NCBI GenBank assembly: GCA_026874595.1
Contig: CM049316.1
Location: forward strand, 61,267,676 to 61,331,675
DNA: 64,000 nucleotides
From: Sipunculus nudus
Taxonomy: Eukaryota > Annelida > Sipuncula > Golfingiida > Sipunculidae
Direction of reading: 5' to 3'
The notes below the pieces were generated by a model, which was given only the letters and a program-made list of their open reading frames with translations, had not been told where the DNA came from and did no database searches. A program made the translations under genes and the position numbers. Shown here in pieces: positions 22,990 through 34,149 of this stretch (positions are counted from its first letter, which is position 1; each line of letters begins with the position of its first letter).

Positions 22990-23190
22990 TGATATCACAC
23001 AGAAGCGAATCCAGAGGGGGATACAGGGGGTCTGGACCCCCCCCCCCATGTCAGCCGCCGCAACCTTCTTTAGGGTCTTGGCCAATTTTTTTCTGCCCGG
23101 ACCACCCCCCCCCCCCCTTTTTCCGGAAATATGGACCTGTTTAAAGGTTTTGTAAATAGTCCTGCGGAGTTGGACCCCTCCTTTTCCTAA
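22990..23190. repeat. G/C-run repeat fragment
   Basis: GAAGCGAATCCAGAGGGGG followed by two C runs (about 23038-23047 and 23104-23117) resembles the CTGGCTTCGCCCCTG end at about 2700 and the GCGTATCCAGG end at 11262. It is probably a transposon end fragment. Confidence 0.35.
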
Positions 23191-23446
23191 ACCCCTACGG
23201 ACAGCTGTCACATTCCACATACCGCGTTCTGCTGCAGCAAAACGCATAACGCGCCAGTTAAACGTAGCTTTATTCACCGATGAATTCATGAAGCCAGAAA
23301 AGATAAAAATACAAATTTACATGCAAACCGTTCACAAATTAAATAAAATGGATATGAAATAGTGCATGTATGTTTCCTTCCATATGATTCATAATTTCAT
23401 ATATACATATAATCATATATACATATAATCATGTTTTGTCTCCTAG

Positions 23447-23575
23447 TTGACACGGATTCTCTCCTGCCTGACGTGCACAACGCGTCGGGATGTGCCGCGG
23501 CCAGATTTACACAGTACAACTTTGTGGACCTCTCATGCTTTCAACCGAAAATACAAGCCTTGTGTGAAAAGAAAT
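23447..23575 (+). CDS. C-type lectin-like gene, exon 3 (second half of CTLD 1)
   Basis: The acceptor is TCTCCTAG and the donor AAAT|GTAAGA. The exon is 129 bases, phase 1 at both ends. It encodes GCAAARF, FVDLSC and ALCEKK, which supply the three C-terminal cysteines of a CTLD. The EPN/QPD and WND calcium motifs of sugar-binding lectins are not present, so calcium-dependent sugar binding is doubtful. The intron before it holds GACA-rich repeats and two C runs. Confidence 0.8.
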
Positions 23576-24620
23576 GTAAGAAATATGATTTGCTTCGTGA
23601 TTTAAGTACAATAATTAATGATTTAAATACTTTTAATGACCACAGTTAGTCTATGGCGTTATGCGTGTACCAAGAAATAAAATAACGGTATGAATAATAG
23701 TGGCTATATTTATTAAGAAGCTCTCTCGGAAATAACTCTGCAATTGGATGATCAGATCTAGACTGGCCAAGTCGATGCAATGGTTAAGGCTTGTTTCCAG
23801 CACTTTAAGAGAGCCATCAAACTTGCTCTTGCTGTGTCGCAAAACTTGGGTCAGATCCTGTGAACTTATATAATCCCGGCAAATAATAAAATCAATTTAT
23901 GAATGTCTGGCCGACAATTTACTGATAAGAGCTGCTATGAGTTATGTCTATAAGTACATTGATCACGTTTTATTTTACGGATTTAGTAGCAAACGTAAAA
24001 AATAAAGCCCCGGCAGGGCTAGAGCTGATCTTTCTAGCTAAATCTCTATGGCAAATGCGATCATGCACATAATATACAACGCTGAACTATCAGGCTCTGT
24101 TCCTTGTAACTTCAGGCTCAATTGCTTCAATTGTTCTAATGGAACATAAATCCACTTAAGTCAAATGGCATGTGTGTGTCACTATATAGTAATATCTATA
24201 ACATAATAGTTATAACAATAAATCGTAGTTATACGGTTGCTCCCGACCTAAATCTTAAATTATTACCATTGCAACAGACTGCTGTTCCTCAAAGAAGGAT
24301 GCCATAGACAATATAATATGTACATTGATCGCACTTTATACCAACTTTTCAAATCATCAAGTGTCATGTTTGCGTGACATCTTGGTAAATCCTTCTTGTT
24401 TGTATTATATAAAATAACATTTTATAAAGCAATACTTGTTAAGGGTACTGGATTTAATTTGATATAATATAATTTAATTTGATTTTCAAATTCATTCTTA
24501 GTATGGAATAAGAAGTTTTCAGAACAGTCTTTTATTATAGGGGACAATTTTGCTCTTTTTGAAGAAATAAAAATCCACATGAAACAAAACTAAAAAGTAA
24601 ATCTTATCATTAAATTAAGT

Positions 24621-24769
24621 TACAGTGAAACCTGTGTTATGAGACCACACATGGGACTGGCAAAAAGGGGTCTTAATTCACAGGTGGTCTTATTAGACAG
24701 GTCGGTTTTAACCAATTTGAATGCTTTCAGTTCATCCAAGGGTGGTCTTAATGGACAGGTTCCATTGTA
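24621..24769. mobile_element. 149-bp MITE next to exon 4 of the lectin-like gene
   Basis: The left end TACAGTGAAACCTGTGTTAT is inverted at the right end (GACAGGTTCCATTGTA), including the inner GACCAC/GTGGTC. A copy of nearly the same length lies at 53762-53912 in the opposite orientation. The right edge is 27 bases upstream of the exon 4 acceptor, so the MITE may supply branch-point sequence. Confidence 0.75.
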
Positions 24770-24796
24770 TATTTTCTTTGCAACTTGACATGGTAG

Positions 24797-25036
24797 TGTG
24801 TGGAGCATGCCAGACCAAGAGGTTTCCTATAAGGGACTGCCGTAGATTCGGTGACCGGTGTTTCTACGAGAAACCCGCCAAGAACTGGTATCACGCTCAG
24901 GAAAAGTGTCTCCACTCCGGGGGCTACTTGGCTATCCTCTCAGACCCAGAGCTCCGTAGGAAAGTGTTCGAAAGCGGACTGTATTCATCAGGGGCCAGGA
25001 CGATGTGGGTAGGCCTCAACAGGGACGAACTGGAAG
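24797..25036 (+). CDS. C-type lectin-like gene, exon 4 (first half of CTLD 2)
   Basis: The acceptor TGGTAG lies 27 bases after a MITE (24621-24769); the donor is GAAG|GTTAGT. The exon is 240 bases, phase 1 at both ends. The product has DCRRFGDRCFYEKPAKNWY, then HAQEKCLHSGGYLAILSD and TMWVGLNRDELEG. These are the long-form N-terminal disulfide, the alpha-1 helix region and the WIGL core of a CTLD. It is the clearest domain evidence in the gene. Confidence 0.88.
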
Positions 25037-25463
25037 GTTAGTGTTCTCGAGAGAGGGAAGGAGTTTTTTGTAAAACGGGCACCCTGCACCGATGATTTAA
25101 AATAGCCTTCTTCTGGGTCTAGAGTTATGAATTTGTAAACATTCATTTATCAGAGAAAAAATTGTAAATTTAGAGCTTTTTTTTAAATCACAGTTTATAG
25201 CTTGTGTTAATCTTATCATTAATAATTTGTTATTTTGTTTTTATAAATAAGTGATATTTTTATTCTCAGGTTTTTATTCTCATTGTTCTTCCACTGCTTT
25301 TTCTTTATTTTTTATTTTAATTTTCTTCCTTTTTTTTCTTTTTTTTTTCTCTTTCCTTTTTTTCTGCTGCTGCTTCTGATACATATTTTTTTCTAATCTT
25401 TTTGTTCTTTTGTTTTTTTATTTGATATTCTTTTATATTTCTTCTTTTTTTTTAATTATGTAT

Positions 25464-25532
25464 CGTTGTTGTTGTTTGTTGTTGTTGTTGTTGTTGTTGC
25501 TGTTATTATTATTATCATTGTTATTATTATTA
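25464..25532. repeat. (GTT)n/(ATT)n microsatellite
   Basis: A GTT run followed by ATT units, ahead of the exon 5 acceptor. It produces poly-Leu and poly-Asn open frames that are artefacts. Confidence 0.9.
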
Positions 25533-25563
25533 CAACATGTACTACTCTTCTTTGTACGACTAG

Positions 25564-25722
25564 GTACCAAACTACCGGTGAACCAGTTTGCTGCAGCAAA
25601 AGACCCGTTAAATCCTCCAACCGGAAAATGCATCGTTGCAAAGAAAGGTCGGAAGGGGGCACCACTTTCATGGCATGTCGTGGCGTGTGATGAGAGCCAT
25701 CCCCTTTTCTGTGATACGTCTG
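25564..25722 (+). CDS. C-type lectin-like gene, exon 5 (second half of CTLD 2)
   Basis: The acceptor GACTAG follows a long pyrimidine and GTT/ATT-repeat tract; the donor is TCTG|GTAAGC. The exon is 159 bases, phase 1 at both ends. It encodes GKCIVAKK, SWHVVACDES and LFCDTS, the last three conserved cysteines of CTLD 2. The EPN position reads DPLNP and the WND position is replaced by WHVV, so the canonical calcium site is missing. The usual WxWSDG segment is also absent between exons 4 and 5. Confidence 0.87.
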
Positions 25723-26689
25723 GTAAGCATTGACCTTATAAATATATCAGATTGAGTACTTTGTGTTTGAAAAGCATTTGATATGTACAAAAGTAAATTA
25801 TGTTAGCAGTAATATTGCTGCAAACATTACTTGGTTATGCATGGTGGAAATGTCGTTTGCAATCACTTTACACTCTAGTCTCAATAAAATGCCAATAAGT
25901 CGTCCCATTTACATGCAAAACCCCTAAAGTATATATCATTTTAAACCTTATGAAATTTTCTAACTGATGAAATATAATTTGTTTTCATATCAAATCAATG
26001 ATGTTCTTTTTTTAACAGCCAAACAAAAGGAGTTATTCCCCACGCTTCGTAGCAGGTAGCAAAGTTTCAGTAGGTCCATGAAAAAATACATGGAAATATC
26101 TCCAGGCAATTTTTTTATTACTGACTTATCACGTATTTTTCATGTTTAAAATGCAATTATAAAATTTTACTCCTGTAAGAATTAACTTTTTTATGTGAAA
26201 AAGGTGCATAACGTATTAAAATAATTTGGGGAAAAAAAGGAAAAATAAACATTTTCTGGAAAACATATTAAACTTTGTGAGAATGAATCTAGAAGTGTTT
26301 CTGATTTGTGGTTACAGAGAAATATCGATTTAAAACTCATGCATTTCACTCAGATCCCATTTTGAGAAAATGACGAAAAACGGCATGGGTGTAACCCCGC
26401 TAAAATATGGACCTTAACAAGGGTGTCTTGTTTTGGTAATTAATTTATCGAGTTTATGTTAAAAAAGTCACTATTTCACCGGATTCATCTTTTCACAAGT
26501 ATATTGGAAAGTAAATGACCAAATAGTACCCCTATTTTTCACAAAAAACGATAATTTTAGAGTTTACAAACGACGTTTCTATCTTAAATTTATATTCTCG
26601 AATATATATTTTCGAAGAAAGCTTGGCATAAGCTTAAGTGTACTGCCTTTGGCTTTCTGTATTATTATGGTGTGTTGTTTTATCCGTAG

Positions 26690-26758
26690 TTGTTCCGGCA
26701 GCGGAGGAGATTACTGATGAAGAGAAAAATCCAAACTCTGGCAGGATGCATCTCTCAG
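26690..26758 (+). CDS. C-type lectin-like gene, exon 6 (acidic stalk)
   Basis: The acceptor is TTTTATCCGTAG and the donor CTCAG|GTATGC. The exon is 69 bases, phase 1 at both ends, and encodes PAAEEITDEEKNPNSGRMHL. This is an acidic, low-complexity linker with no domain. Frame and phase continuity with exons 5 and 7 supports it. Confidence 0.68.
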
Positions 26759-26779
26759 GTATGCAATGATGTAAGACGC

Positions 26780-27295
26780 TAGTCCGGACCTTGACTCGAG
26801 TCCACATTTTTAGGGAGTTAGACTTGCGGACTCGAAGGTTCTGGACTCGGACTTGAACTCTGACGTCAGGACTTGAAAGGTCAGACCCGGATGCATCGCA
26901 TGGCCAGCAGAAAAAAATCTCTGTTACATATTATATAGACATATATACATGCAACTACCAACAGAATATTAGGTATACAAAATTAGACTTTATTTACCAA
27001 ACTCTAGTTCGGCATCGGAAACTATAGGTAATTTAACGAAGGACGTTAACCTACTTGATTTAACATTCAAGTAAAGAGCATGTATAAACGAATTTAAAAA
27101 TACACATGATGATTTAAATATTAATTTAAAAGTTTACATCACGGAAATGTGTATATGACACGGACTCGCACTGGTAATCAGCTTTCAAGTGACTCGGACT
27201 AGGAGAAGGTTGACTTTGACTCGAAAATCAAGGAGTCGGACATGGACTCAAGGGTTCAGGACTCAAGAAATCAGACCGATTCGATCTCCATTTCA
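26780..27295. repeat. GGACTCG-rich inverted repeat element
   Basis: Both ends are dense in GACTCG and GGACTCG (26797-26870 and 27160-27290), with AT-rich sequence between. The arms are imperfect. A further GACTCG cluster lies at 27928-28012. It is probably a fold-back or TIR repeat within intron 6 of the lectin-like gene. Confidence 0.5.
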
Positions 27296-27523
27296 GAAAA
27301 AAAATCTGTCATTAAGACGTGTGTGAACTTACGACAGATTATTACAAAACAAATATAGATTATATGCCAAACTCGGTATGTGCATTGGGAGTTCATTGCA
27401 ATGCAATATTAAAACAAAAGCAAATTCGTGGTATTTATGTCCTACGCTTCCGCCTCTTCTTATTTTAGCTTTCTGTGATCTTCATGCTTGCCTTCATAAT
27501 ATATTTTAGTTTTTTATTTTCCC

Positions 27524-27600
27524 CTGAAGATGTCTCCAAATGTCATAGTGCCTGTGTTTTAGTTTTCACTGTCCCCTGAAGATGTCTCCACATGTCATAT
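27524..27600. repeat. Direct duplication CCCCTGAAGATGTCTCCA
   Basis: CCCCTGAAGATGTCTCCAAATGTCAT and its near-identical copy ending CACATGTCAT lie about 50 bases apart. Confidence 0.8.
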
Positions 27601-27788
27601 ATTTTGTTGAGAGTTTGAGTTGGGAACAAAGGGAAAATTTTTGTTGTTTTGGAGTTGGTGATAATAAATTTTCAGACAGACACTCCAAAACTAAGGTATG
27701 CATGAGAGCAACCACTGACCCAAATTTGGGTATTGGATAATATTTAGGAAAGTTATCGCACGGAAACGAAAACCTGACGAACATGCAG

Positions 27789-27860
27789 ACAGAGGGAAAG
27801 ACGGACAGACAGACAAACTCAAATCAATATCCCCCGTTCAGCGAAAGCGGGGTATAATAA
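27789..27860 (+). mobile_element. Helitron-like 3' end (CGGGGTATAATAA type)
   Basis: A GACA/GACG microsatellite (27789-27813) is followed by CAATATCCCCCGTTC and a hairpin (CCCCGTT with AGCGGGG, 7 pairs counting one G.T), then TATAATAAC. The order microsatellite, hairpin, AT-rich terminus is the one seen at 34.1, 45.86 and 51.5 kb. The 5' end of this element was not located. Confidence 0.5.
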
Positions 27861-27927
27861 CAAGCATGTGTAAACTGACATAATGAAAATACTCATAATG
27901 ATCTTAAAATCCCTATTAAGAGATTTT

Positions 27928-28012
27928 GGACTCGAGCTCAGACTCGTGTTCAAAAAGACGGACTCGAAGGAGGAGGACATGGACTCGGACTCGGAGAGTG
28001 TAGACTCGACTT
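27928..28012. repeat. GACTCG cluster
   Basis: Dense GGACTCG/GACTCGG units, related to the repeat at 26780-27295. Confidence 0.7.
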
Positions 28013-28336
28013 CTTCACTTTTTTTTGTGTTATACCAGATAAGTATTTTTCCTATATATATATATCTGTTACAATAAAGTCGATTTCAAATTGGCGGAAC
28101 ATATAGGGACAAGTGTGAAGTCAGGTAGGGCTTCTTTAATGTACCTGAATATTAGGCTATGCCAAATGATGCACCTTTAAATTACATAAAGCAATTATGA
28201 AACACTTTAACATTGATTATCCCGTGAAAAATTATAAAATGATTAGCTCACATGTATTACAAGTTTTTCTCGACAACTATGTTTTTAACAATTTCTCCAG
28301 AAGGTAATAAATGAAATATTTTATATTCTGTTACAG

Positions 28337-28389
28337 ATCCATTCCTTTTGTTGGGGCTCCTCTACAGTTCCTTCAGAAAAATTGGATAA
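28337..28389 (+). CDS. C-type lectin-like gene, terminal exon
   Basis: The acceptor TTCTGTTACAG is followed by a phase-1-compatible frame encoding DPFLLLGLLYSSFRKIG and a TAA stop (28387-28389). The short hydrophobic run could be part of a GPI-attachment signal or a weak membrane anchor, but at about nine residues it is too short for a standard transmembrane helix. AATAAA follows 53 bases downstream. A different last exon is possible. Confidence 0.55.
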
Positions 28390-28441
28390 AATACGGCGCG
28401 AATTGTGTTATATATAGGATATTTAATCTTTGAGCATATGA

Positions 28442-28447
28442 AATAAA
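28442..28447 (+). terminator. Polyadenylation signal of the lectin-like gene
   Basis: AATAAA lies 53 bases after the proposed stop codon, a normal position for a short 3' UTR. Confidence 0.5.
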
Positions 28448-28449
28448 AG

Positions 28450-29270
28450 TATTTCAGGGTCATGTAACTTAGGGCAAACAGCAGAATAAGGTAAACAGAT
28501 TAGACACAGAAAAAGCATTTGTGAATAATAATTTATGATAAGAAAAAAGGCTTATCAATGTATATATACGCAAGGTTTCTTATATCTATTTATGATGTCC
28601 GTCACAAGTACCAGGTATATGTAAATGATAAATATTGATGATTTTGGTGATATGTTCAGGGTATAGTCAATGTATAAAATACAGTCTAAATCGGAATAGT
28701 ATGGATAAATAAAGTAACACAATTTGTTTTTAATTGTACTTAACATCCCCACAGGGTAACGGTACTATTTGGTATTCTCTTTATATTAAATCAGAGTAAA
28801 GGTTTATGTATGGAAAATATCAAACGGACAGGTCTTTTACTGATAGGGGTTTCACTTGAAACTGTGGCCTGAAAGTTTTCTTTTTTTTTCAAGATAGCAA
28901 GGCGACTAAGTGCTACGGCTTTGCTCATTGTAATATAAACAATTGGCTGACACCTCTTCCCGTATTCTTAAATTAAATCATGGCATTTCATGTGAATAAG
29001 CTCATATACACCGACTTGTTTAAATTACTCTTTCTGAACAATTTCTGAATGTATCTGTCATCAGGTTCTTCAAAGATATAAATTACTTTAAATGATTATG
29101 CAATGGCTGAATCATGAAAAATATGCATGCTGCACACACACACACACGAACAAGCAGATTTACTATTAAATGAGGCTCATGTATTCTATTATATGCTTTT
29201 TAGTCTATATATGGTAAAAAAATATTGCTACAGGTTAATAGTGAATGAAACTAAACAAACACACACAAAA

Positions 29271-29301
<31 letters not shown>

Positions 29302-31110
29302 GAAGGTAGAGTTTCTCACAACATTCACCTGCGGATCGGGTCGCATCCCGTGAAATAGTCTGTCGTGAATTCACAGTGTTGTTTTTCTTCAGTGTTATAT
29401 ATATATATATAAATAATATATATATATAAATAATATATATATATATATAAATATATATATATATAGTGTTAGTTAGTTAGACTCATATCTTGTTAAATGT
29501 CCGTGGATGGTGTGCACTGGTTAAATTATTAACTTGTTAAATTAATGTATCTGTCTTCCACTCAGTTACCTATTCAAAGATTGTTTGTGGAATCCCTCCG
29601 TTGTTGACATTGTACCAATATTATTTTCGATAAATTCATTGCTCTGATTGTTACAAATGTGTGTTGACAAAATAAAATTGATTTAACTCGATTCGTTAAC
29701 ACAGATTAATAAGAAACAGTAAAGAAGCAATTCTTGAGTTATTAAAACTCCTAAAAAAAGTCATGTTTACGTTACCGTTATATGTATCAGGCAGTTTTGA
29801 AACCTGCTATGAATTTTGCGGGTTCATCTATAGACCGCTAAGCATTTGAAAATTGCCATTAGGGGATTTAACGGTAATACCACAAATGTTGATCAGCCGA
29901 TCACGGTTCGGTCTAGAAACTATTGTTTAATGTATCCACTTTAAACGTAATTGGTCCTTTTTTAAATTTGCTGTTTTGTGAACATATATTTTACCATCTA
30001 ACTATTAATCAAGCCCAACAAAAATAAGAAGATTCGGGCGAATTATCGGTCTGGAATCCTGTCTCGGCAATGTAATATGGCCTATAGTTTCTGGAACAGA
30101 AACTGGATGGCGCTTCACGCTTCTGGTGGATTGCCGGGAAAAAAAATAAAAAAATTGACTTGATATTAAATAACTTAAGGTATCATAAGTATATAAAAAA
30201 AGTGAAATATGTGTTGTTTGGACATAAAACTAGGTTGAAAGGACAAATGTCAGCGTTTACTTCGATATTTTTTCCTAGGTTTAAACATAGTACATGTAAT
30301 AAATACTATGCAATTTACATTTAGGATCGTTAAGGAACAGCAATAGGATTACTGGATGTCTTTTGTTATTAACCTCTAGGGCACGTGATTTTGCTATATA
30401 TGAATACCCTGTTATATGTACATAAGATGTTCAACCAACATTAAGCATGTTCTCAATTGTAAGTCGATTTAATACTTATTATTATTTATGAATAAATCTT
30501 TTGTTACAGTTAAATTCCTTGTTTGGTACATTGTGTAACATGTATGTTGTTTTAAACATGTTGAATGTACATCATGAATGGTTGAATCATTGACTGATGT
30601 CATATAAGTTTACACTGAGGATAAAATTCTCATGAAAACTCAACATGACGAACACTTTCAAAGTGAACAATGTGTTCCGTCAGTCTCCAACAGGACTCGC
30701 TCTGTTACGTTAACATCATGTAATAGGACAGTTATTTTTTTCCCCCGAATGAAAAAAAAATAGAATGTAACCTGCGATTAATATACACATTCCATTATTG
30801 TTTTATCTAAACAGCTGGGTTTCATTTTAATATAATTAATCGATACGGCTGGTTAAATGACCAGTTTGACACTCTTTTCAACGCGCATGTAATTATTGGA
30901 TCGTCTGCTGTGTTCAGGTAATTTATTATGAAAAGTATGAACAATGGCCAGATCAATCTGATCATGTTGGCTTTTCTCGATGAGATCACTGATGGGTGAG
31001 TCAGTCTGTTTTGTTCACCTCTACTCAACGAGGAAATGGCTAAAATATATTATTGTATTAAAGTATATATAAAATTATACAATTAAAGATAAATATGCAC
31101 GATGGAAAAA
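28450..31110. other. Intergenic stretch with AT microsatellites
   Basis: No exon, domain or terminal repeat is recognised. AT runs lie at about 29273-29298 and 29395-29465, and a short CA run at 29135-29148. Confidence 0.6.
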
Positions 31111-31124
31111 ATACTGAAAAATAC

Positions 31125-31549
31125 GGTATAGGTGCATTATGCGGGACTGAACTTCTGGAGGCTAAAAGAATGAGTGAACTCACATTTTTATGCAGGAAAA
31201 TGTGGGTTCAGTGCGTAATAGACATTCAACTAGTGAACCCACTTTTTTTCAGAGAAATCCCATATTTCTGCCTGTGAACCCACATTTATTTTGTGCAAAG
31301 TGAACCTACTTTTGCAGTTTTGGTATTTTTGCCACTGACGTCGCGTAAAACGTCAATAAAAATAAAAAAAATGATGCTTATTTTTCCTATACAACTTAAA
31401 CAAATGATAATAAATTGATATATTATTTATTTAGGGTATATAGTAGAAGCCTATTAGGCATTGAACCCTTATTTTTTATAAAACTAAAATGTGGGTTCAT
31501 TTGTTGTTTTGGCCCCCTGAATTTCGGCCCCGTATAATGCACCTATACC
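31125..31549. mobile_element. 425-bp TIR element with perfect 8-bp TSD (GGTATAGG ends)
   Basis: The left end GGTATAGGTGCATTATGCGGG is inverted at the right end (CCCCGTATAATGCACCTATACC), with further inner similarity. Identical AAAAATAC flanks both ends (31117-31124 and 31550-31557). GG-type ends with an 8-bp duplication suggest the Merlin superfamily; hAT is less likely because its ends are normally YA. The interior repeats GTGGGTTCA and TGAACCCAC in both senses. No transposase is present. Confidence 0.88.
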
Positions 31550-31761
31550 AAAAATACTAATACTGAAGAAGTTGTGATTAAGGTTTCGAGATGACAAAAA
31601 CTGGCTGGACCCCTTGTTATAAAAATAAGCCTTGCTGCCCTTACATGAAGATAAATGCCCCTGTTCTTTATTATGCAGTTATTTAGCAGTTTTCGTCAAG
31701 CTGGAACATAACTGACACGTGCACTGGAAAGTCAGGCGTTGACTGTAAAAAGCCTACAATC

Positions 31762-31848
31762 CTCACGCAGCGGTCGCATTCCATTCCTGAACATCCATTT
31801 CATATAAAATGAATAATATATAAGAATGAAATGCGACAGCAGCGTGAG
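31762..31848. repeat. Hairpin with 25-bp arms
   Basis: CTCACGCAGCGG at 31762, continuing to 31786, pairs with 31824-31848 (ends AGCAGCGTGAG) with three mismatches and a 37-base loop. No further context is recognised. Confidence 0.75.
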
Positions 31849-31849
31849 A

Positions 31850-33120
31850 AATATATTCTCAACGTTTTGCCATCCTCGGCCCCTTTACACAAGCTTTTAT
31901 GAACAACGCGGGTGAATTCCCTCTCAACGCCAGTTTTTTTCGAAACCATATACAAGCAAAAAGCAGGAAATACGATAGCTTTATATCATATGTTAGCGTT
32001 TTAAAGTTATAATTTAGATATGTCTAAATATGATCTTTGTCCATGTGTTGCCGACACAAGACGAAGTGACATTTGTTGCCGACCGATATCGCTAGATCGG
32101 CCACAAAAATATATTTATTGCGCGTGTGCTGTCAACATGTGATTTCAAGCAGAATACAGATCTTGCCAGTGTACACCCATTTTTTCACGAGTATCCATGG
32201 CATATACCTGACGTAATACACAACCATAATACACAGGTCAGAAAACAGACAGCGACAGGGCGTTTAATTATTATATAACGCCCCTTTTATACTGTACGCC
32301 AGAGAGAGCAAGGGTCATTGCTGAAGTAATTACATAAATATCTGGATGAAAATTGTCTGCCCTCAATAATCAGGATAATGTGATCTAATTTCCAAGCAAT
32401 CAAATCGGACACTCCTGAGAAATGTTATCTTTTGCAGGACTTATTCCAAATGGCCTTGTACAACGTCAGGGTCATTGTAGTAAAGGTCACCAATTAAAAT
32501 GGCTCTCACCTCTGCCCCCATAGAAGCATATGTAATATAAATAGATCCATTATTTTAGTTACACCGCTATAATTTTAGGTTGCAGTGAAGGAGGCGGGGG
32601 AGGGGGGGGGATGTATCCTGCACAAAAACGTAAAAAAAATGCATTATAGATGGCACCCCCAATCTTTGGTGGCACCCAATATCAAAAAGCCACCGGCAAA
32701 GTCATAAACTAGTTTGAGAAACCAGTGATTCCATATGATTTTTACCAAAAAGGACCAATGTGAAGATTATATGTTGTAAGTCATGATTTAAATATGTTTC
32801 AAGCTCTTGATGCAAATCAGTGAAAACTAAACAATTTTTAAAATTTATATTTTTAGTCCATGATCTTGTGCGTATGTTTTTTTTAGGGTTAGCACAAACC
32901 TGCTTAGTACCAATCCTTCAGGTCTTGGGCTACAACATTAAACAATTAAAATTTGAGGATTTGGGCGCGGTCCAAAAAAAAAAGTTATTCTGCTTAAACT
33001 TTGCTGATACACATCCCCTTGCCACCAAACTCTCTCCATAGAAAAATCCTCGAATGGACGATGTCCAAGGGAGTACTTTTGAGTCCCATACCCGTGCACT
33101 TATGAACTAGAATATCAGCA
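31850..33120. other. Intergenic stretch, no gene recognised
   Basis: A G-rich run lies at about 32592-32610. No splice-consistent coding signal or domain is visible. Confidence 0.5.
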
Positions 33121-33127
33121 GAAGCTG

Positions 33128-34146
33128 ACAAAAGCCCTCAGCCAAAAGAACAGTGTTTAGAGGTGGTAACAGCAACAAGTACTAAATATCTGTTCTCACA
33201 TGGATGTATATCTGTACATGTCTCAGTTATAAATTTAAAATGGAGAGGTATGTACCATGATTCATAATAATCCACCAAATGCTTCCTGAAAAAAAAGCTT
33301 CTAAGTTTATTCTATTATAAGCTCTGTGACCTTGAAAAGTAGGTCAAGGTCACCCATCTTCGAACATGAACGAGATTTTTGTCGATATACATCTTCACCA
33401 AAGAAATAAAATTCCTATTGAGAATACTTTTAGAGATATCCCGCTTACAAGGCCAAAGTTGAAAAATCCAAGAAAAATTCAATAAAAAATCAGAAATTGC
33501 AGGTGGCGCCCCCAAACTTGTGCAGCAGTTACAGACCATCAGTACCTATGATCAAGTAAGTATTGTGAAAATCCATCCAATGGTTCCTGAGAAATAAGCT
33601 TCTAAATGTTTTTTCTATAATCAGCTCTAAAACGTAGAAAAATAGGTCAAGGTCACCCATCTTCGAACTTGACCGAGATTTTGTCAATATACATCTTCAC
33701 CGAAAAAATAAAATTCTTACGGTGAATCCTTTTCGAGATATCCCGCTCACAAGCCCAAAGTTGAAAAATCGGATAAAAATTCATTAAAAATCAGAAATTG
33801 TAGGTGGCGCCACCAAACTTGTATAGCAGGTACAGACTATCAGTCCCAATAATCATAGTAAGTTTTGTGAAAATCCACCAAATGGTTCCTGAGTAATAAG
33901 CATCTAAGTGTTTTTCTATAATCGGCTTTAAAATGTAGAACACTAGGTCAAGGTCACCCATCTTCGAACTTGACCAAGATTTTGTCGAAATACATCTTTA
34001 CCGAGGAAATAAAATTCTGACGGTGAATCCTTTTCAAGATATCCTGCTCACAAGGTAAAAGTTAACGGACGCCGGACGGACAGACGGACGGACGGACAGC
34101 TTGGGTGACGACAATAGCCCATCAGCCTAAGGGCTGAGGGCTAAAA
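33128..34146 (+). mobile_element. Helitron-like element (GGGCTAAAA family)
   Basis: The 5' subterminal motif AGCCCTCAGCC (33133-33143) is exactly inverted at the 3' end (GGCTGAGGGCT, 34132-34142). The 3' end is a hairpin (TAGCCC...GGGCTA) ending CTAAAA and is preceded by a GGAC/GACG microsatellite (34068-34100). The interior is about three ~305-bp units with AGGTCAAGGTCACCCATCTT and the palindrome GGTGGCGCCACC (33803-33814; one base different near 33500). No protein is encoded. Confidence 0.72.
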
Positions 34147-34149
34147 AGT

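Noticed and set aside
25410-25733. 107-codon frame starting with poly-Leu before exon 5
   Set aside because: Its first half is the T-rich and GTT microsatellite tract; only the part from 25564 is exon, entered by splicing.
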